A stretch of DNA of 64,000 nucleotides from Antennarius striatus (lineage: Eukaryota; Chordata; Actinopteri; Lophiiformes; Antennariidae): positions 13,369,501 to 13,433,500 of the forward strand of contig NC_090784.1 of the NCBI RefSeq assembly GCF_040054535.1, in the 5' to 3' direction. The translations under genes were made by a program, and so were the position numbers. The notes beneath the pieces were generated by a model. The model was not told the origin of the DNA, did not search any database, and saw only the letters and a program-made list of their open reading frames with translations. Shown here piece by piece: positions 61,785 to 64,000 of the stretch. Each line of letters begins with the position of its first letter. Within the stretch, counting starts at the first letter, position 1.

Positions 61785-61990
61785 GGGGAAATGGTTCAAG
61801 AGGGCTCTGGGTTTGAATCCAGATGTGTGGCCTTTCAATATGGAGTGTGATGTTCTCCACATGGGTGCTTGGGTTCCCACAGGGTGTTCCAGCTTCCTCC
61901 CACAGTCTAAAAATATGCAATATGGGTGAACCACCATAGGTGTAAAGCACTTGCCACCCAGTATCAGCTGGAATACGATCCAGCCCTGAA
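61785..61990 (-). repeat. Inverse copy of the ATCC-led dispersed repeat
   Basis: GGGTTTGAATCCAGATGTGT, GTGTGATGTTCTCCACATGG, CAGCTTCCTCCCACAGTC and ATCAGCTGGAATACGATCCA are the reverse-strand version of blocks in the repeat at 8196-8485. No coding value. Confidence 0.75.
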
Positions 61991-63061
61991 GAAATCCTGC
62001 TAAAGATAAGTGAATCTGTAGAAGTGTAAGAAGTGTTTTTGTGTGTGCACAAATCACATTTTAGTTTGCCAGGCACTAGAGATGCTTTAAGGAAACAGAA
62101 ACAGATGACAGGACACCAAATGAAAGTTCCTCTCACTGCTGAAGCTAATATGGTAGCTTCCAACCTGCTGACCACACTTCGAAGAAAAGGCTGTAAAACA
62201 AAGACATTAAGATAAAGCCTTCTGTTTAAAGGAAAAATTTAAAAAGGATTTGGAATTATTGTGCAGACGACGAATAAAAGATATCAGTGCAATAGATGTG
62301 ATTCACCGTGCTTTAGGCTGCAGACAATTATCAATTGGGCTGGGTCACATCTACATCACATAAAATGGTCTTTAACATTGTAAGAAACAGGTCCAATATT
62401 TTAAACAGATTTCTACACTTTAATAAATCATCTTTTGATAAATTACATTTTGATCCAAACCGACACAAAAATATATTGTGATGAAATGGACTTGTAGAAA
62501 TAATTTACTTCGTCATATCAAACCAACTTTAAAAGAAACATACTGGGGACAGCTTCTGTGGCACTGGGACACGAATGGCAGCTACTGCTACACCGAGTTA
62601 TGTTGATACCATTGAAACCAAACCATGAACCAGATGGAAATATCCCAAATTACAGCATGTAAATGGAAACACTGGAAACCAATATGTGTGCAGGAGAGCT
62701 CTGGTCCTGTGGAGTGGAGTCGGCAATATGACATGTGAATTTCATTTACTTTAGTATTCCTCATCACATCCCTGTGTGTACTGCAAGTAAACATGGAAAA
62801 TACACAAAAAGTCACTCCTGTGATTCTTGTTTTTCACTTGTGAAAGTTTTGTACTCAGACATCAATTCAACAAACATTATTCTCAACGGTATATATTATT
62901 TTGACAAAAGAACATGAAGTGGAGTCAGACAAAAATAAACATCTTTACAAAATACTGTAAATCTTTACACTTGTTGCAAAAAAGTGCTTCACCAGCGCCA
63001 AATTGTATCCTCTCTAATAATTTAGTATGCAGTTACCATATTGATCATTGCATGACCTAGT
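61991..63061. other. Intergenic stretch before chn2
   Basis: About 1 kb of AT-rich DNA with no gene, RNA or mobile element that I can support. Part of the right end may be chn2 3' UTR if a more distal polyadenylation site is used. Confidence 0.5.
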
Positions 63062-63527
63062 TTTATTTATCATGAACATTTTTTTACCAGTGTCCCCACT
63101 ATATCACAATATCCGCATATCATGGGAAGATTTCCTTGGCTACAGTTGTCAGGTTTTGTGTACAAAGCACCAGCCCTCCGATGATTGACGCTCTGCTTCA
63201 GGCAGATTCTACATAACTGTCAGCATGACTGAATCTACAGCCTGACAGTCTTCAAATAAAAAGGCGAAGGGAAAGTTAAAAATACCGGATCCTTTCCTAA
63301 TATAAAAATGGTGGTTTTGGATGAAAACCCAAAACTAACAGTAACGAGACAATGTCAACACTAAACCGACTTCAACCAAATAGACATGCGAGGAAGAGGT
63401 GTTTCAAGTTCAACTAGTGTACAGACATTTCTGAAACTTCTTTCCGATGAAGGTGGATTGATTTTCCTCTCCGACAGAATAAATAATTGTCCTTCACTTT
63501 TGGCATAAGGCCTGCATGCCTCGCTCC
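63062..63527 (-). other. chn2: chn2 3' UTR (probable)
   Basis: Minus-strand sequence after the chimaerin stop codon. The nearest good minus-strand AATAAA is at plus-strand TTTATT 63,062-63,067. Extent inferred. Confidence 0.45.
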
Positions 63528-63699
63528 TTAGAATAATACATCTTCATGCTCTATCATAAGCTGCACCACCAGTTTTTGCTGTCTCATATCATTCAGGGTT
63601 GTCAAGGCATTCAGCTCTGGAGGCTGCATGAGAGTTGGACCAAAGACAATCCCCAGGTTTGCAGCATTCATTAAATTGTCCTTCTCGAACAGCGTCACC
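63528..63699 (-). CDS. chn2: Chimaerin (probably CHN2), last coding exon, partial
   Basis: This is the terminal coding exon of a Rac-specific RhoGAP. An AG acceptor at 63,700-63,701 (minus strand) opens a 172-nt exon whose frame gives [20 protein letters not shown], then [20 protein letters not shown], then [16 protein letters not shown] and a TAA stop. This is the C-terminal end of the chimaerin GAP domain, including the conserved [11 protein letters not shown] helix. Residues are mixed between CHN1 (PELxA, LND) and CHN2 (LTTL, DMR, EDVLF). The neighbours fkbp14 and plekha8, which flank CHN2 in human, decide for chn2. Upstream exons lie beyond the right edge. Confidence 0.85.
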
Positions 63700-63701
63700 C
63701 T

Positions 63702-64000
63702 GCAAAACACAAGACGGGGGGTCTGTAAAGGGAGCTGAGGCAGGTAGGATACCTGAATGTGTTTTCTTCTATACTTTCTTCATCACTGGAAGACACAGCT
63801 AAAAAATGACATATATGTTTTTCCACCAAGTAGCTATTATGTTTTAATTATTCCAATAATGCATTAATTCCCTATATCTTTTTTTTTTTTCTTTCCTCCT
63901 TTCATTTTTCTTCTCGTAGTAGGCTTTTTGAGCCTCTGTGACTTATTTCATGTTCAAATATATGCACTAATGTCTTTCATAGCTAAGAAAAGGAAAAAAT
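63702..64000 (-). other. chn2: Start of the last chn2 intron (window edge)
   Basis: No further exon is visible before the window ends. T-rich runs and AT-rich sequence only. Confidence 0.6.

Overview
The window is ordinary nuclear DNA from a ray-finned fish, most likely a teleost. It carries intron-rich, single-copy vertebrate genes and compact introns. Its mobile elements are typical of fish: RTE-like and L2/Rex1-like LINE remnants, a Tc1-like remnant, hAT and pogo-like MITEs, and a dispersed repeat beginning with ATCC units. I reconstructed the genes by joining exons at AG/GT borders and checking reading phase. Four genes gave complete proteins close in length to their human counterparts, and one (plekha8) gave a complete protein that is longer.

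Layout. 1-11,980: gene-poor upstream DNA with a long CT microsatellite, two inverted repeats, a 45-bp tandem duplication and a dispersed repeat. 11,984-33,130: ankrd28 (+), 28 coding exons, 1051 aa, with a LINE fragment in intron 1 and several MITEs in its introns. 33,480-39,460: hacl1 (+), 17 coding exons, 569 aa. 40,375-48,310: colq (+), 17 coding exons, 451 aa, with a long 3' UTR. 49,560-56,711: plekha8 (-), 13 coding exons, 571 aa. 57,219-59,960: fkbp14 (+), 4 exons, 211 aa, head to head with plekha8. 59,960-63,060: intergenic with a LINE remnant. 63,062-63,699: the last coding exon of a chimaerin gene, probably chn2 (-), which continues beyond the window.

The genes do not form a pathway. 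They encode a PP6 regulatory ankyrin subunit, a peroxisomal ThDP lyase, the collagen tail of synaptic acetylcholinesterase, a Golgi glycosphingolipid transfer protein, an ER prolyl isomerase and a Rac GAP. The interest is in gene order. ankrd28-hacl1-colq matches the order and relative strands of human 3p25, while plekha8-fkbp14-chn2 matches human 7p14-p15. Both blocks sit side by side here, and biotinidase (btd), which lies between ANKRD28 and HACL1 in humans, is absent from that interval.

I found no convincing new biological system. The points most worth checking are MITE insertions with readable target-site duplications close to splice sites, a GC-AG intron in hacl1, a weakened first heparin-binding site in colq, several CTCF-like sites, and a strong hairpin in ankrd28 intron 1.
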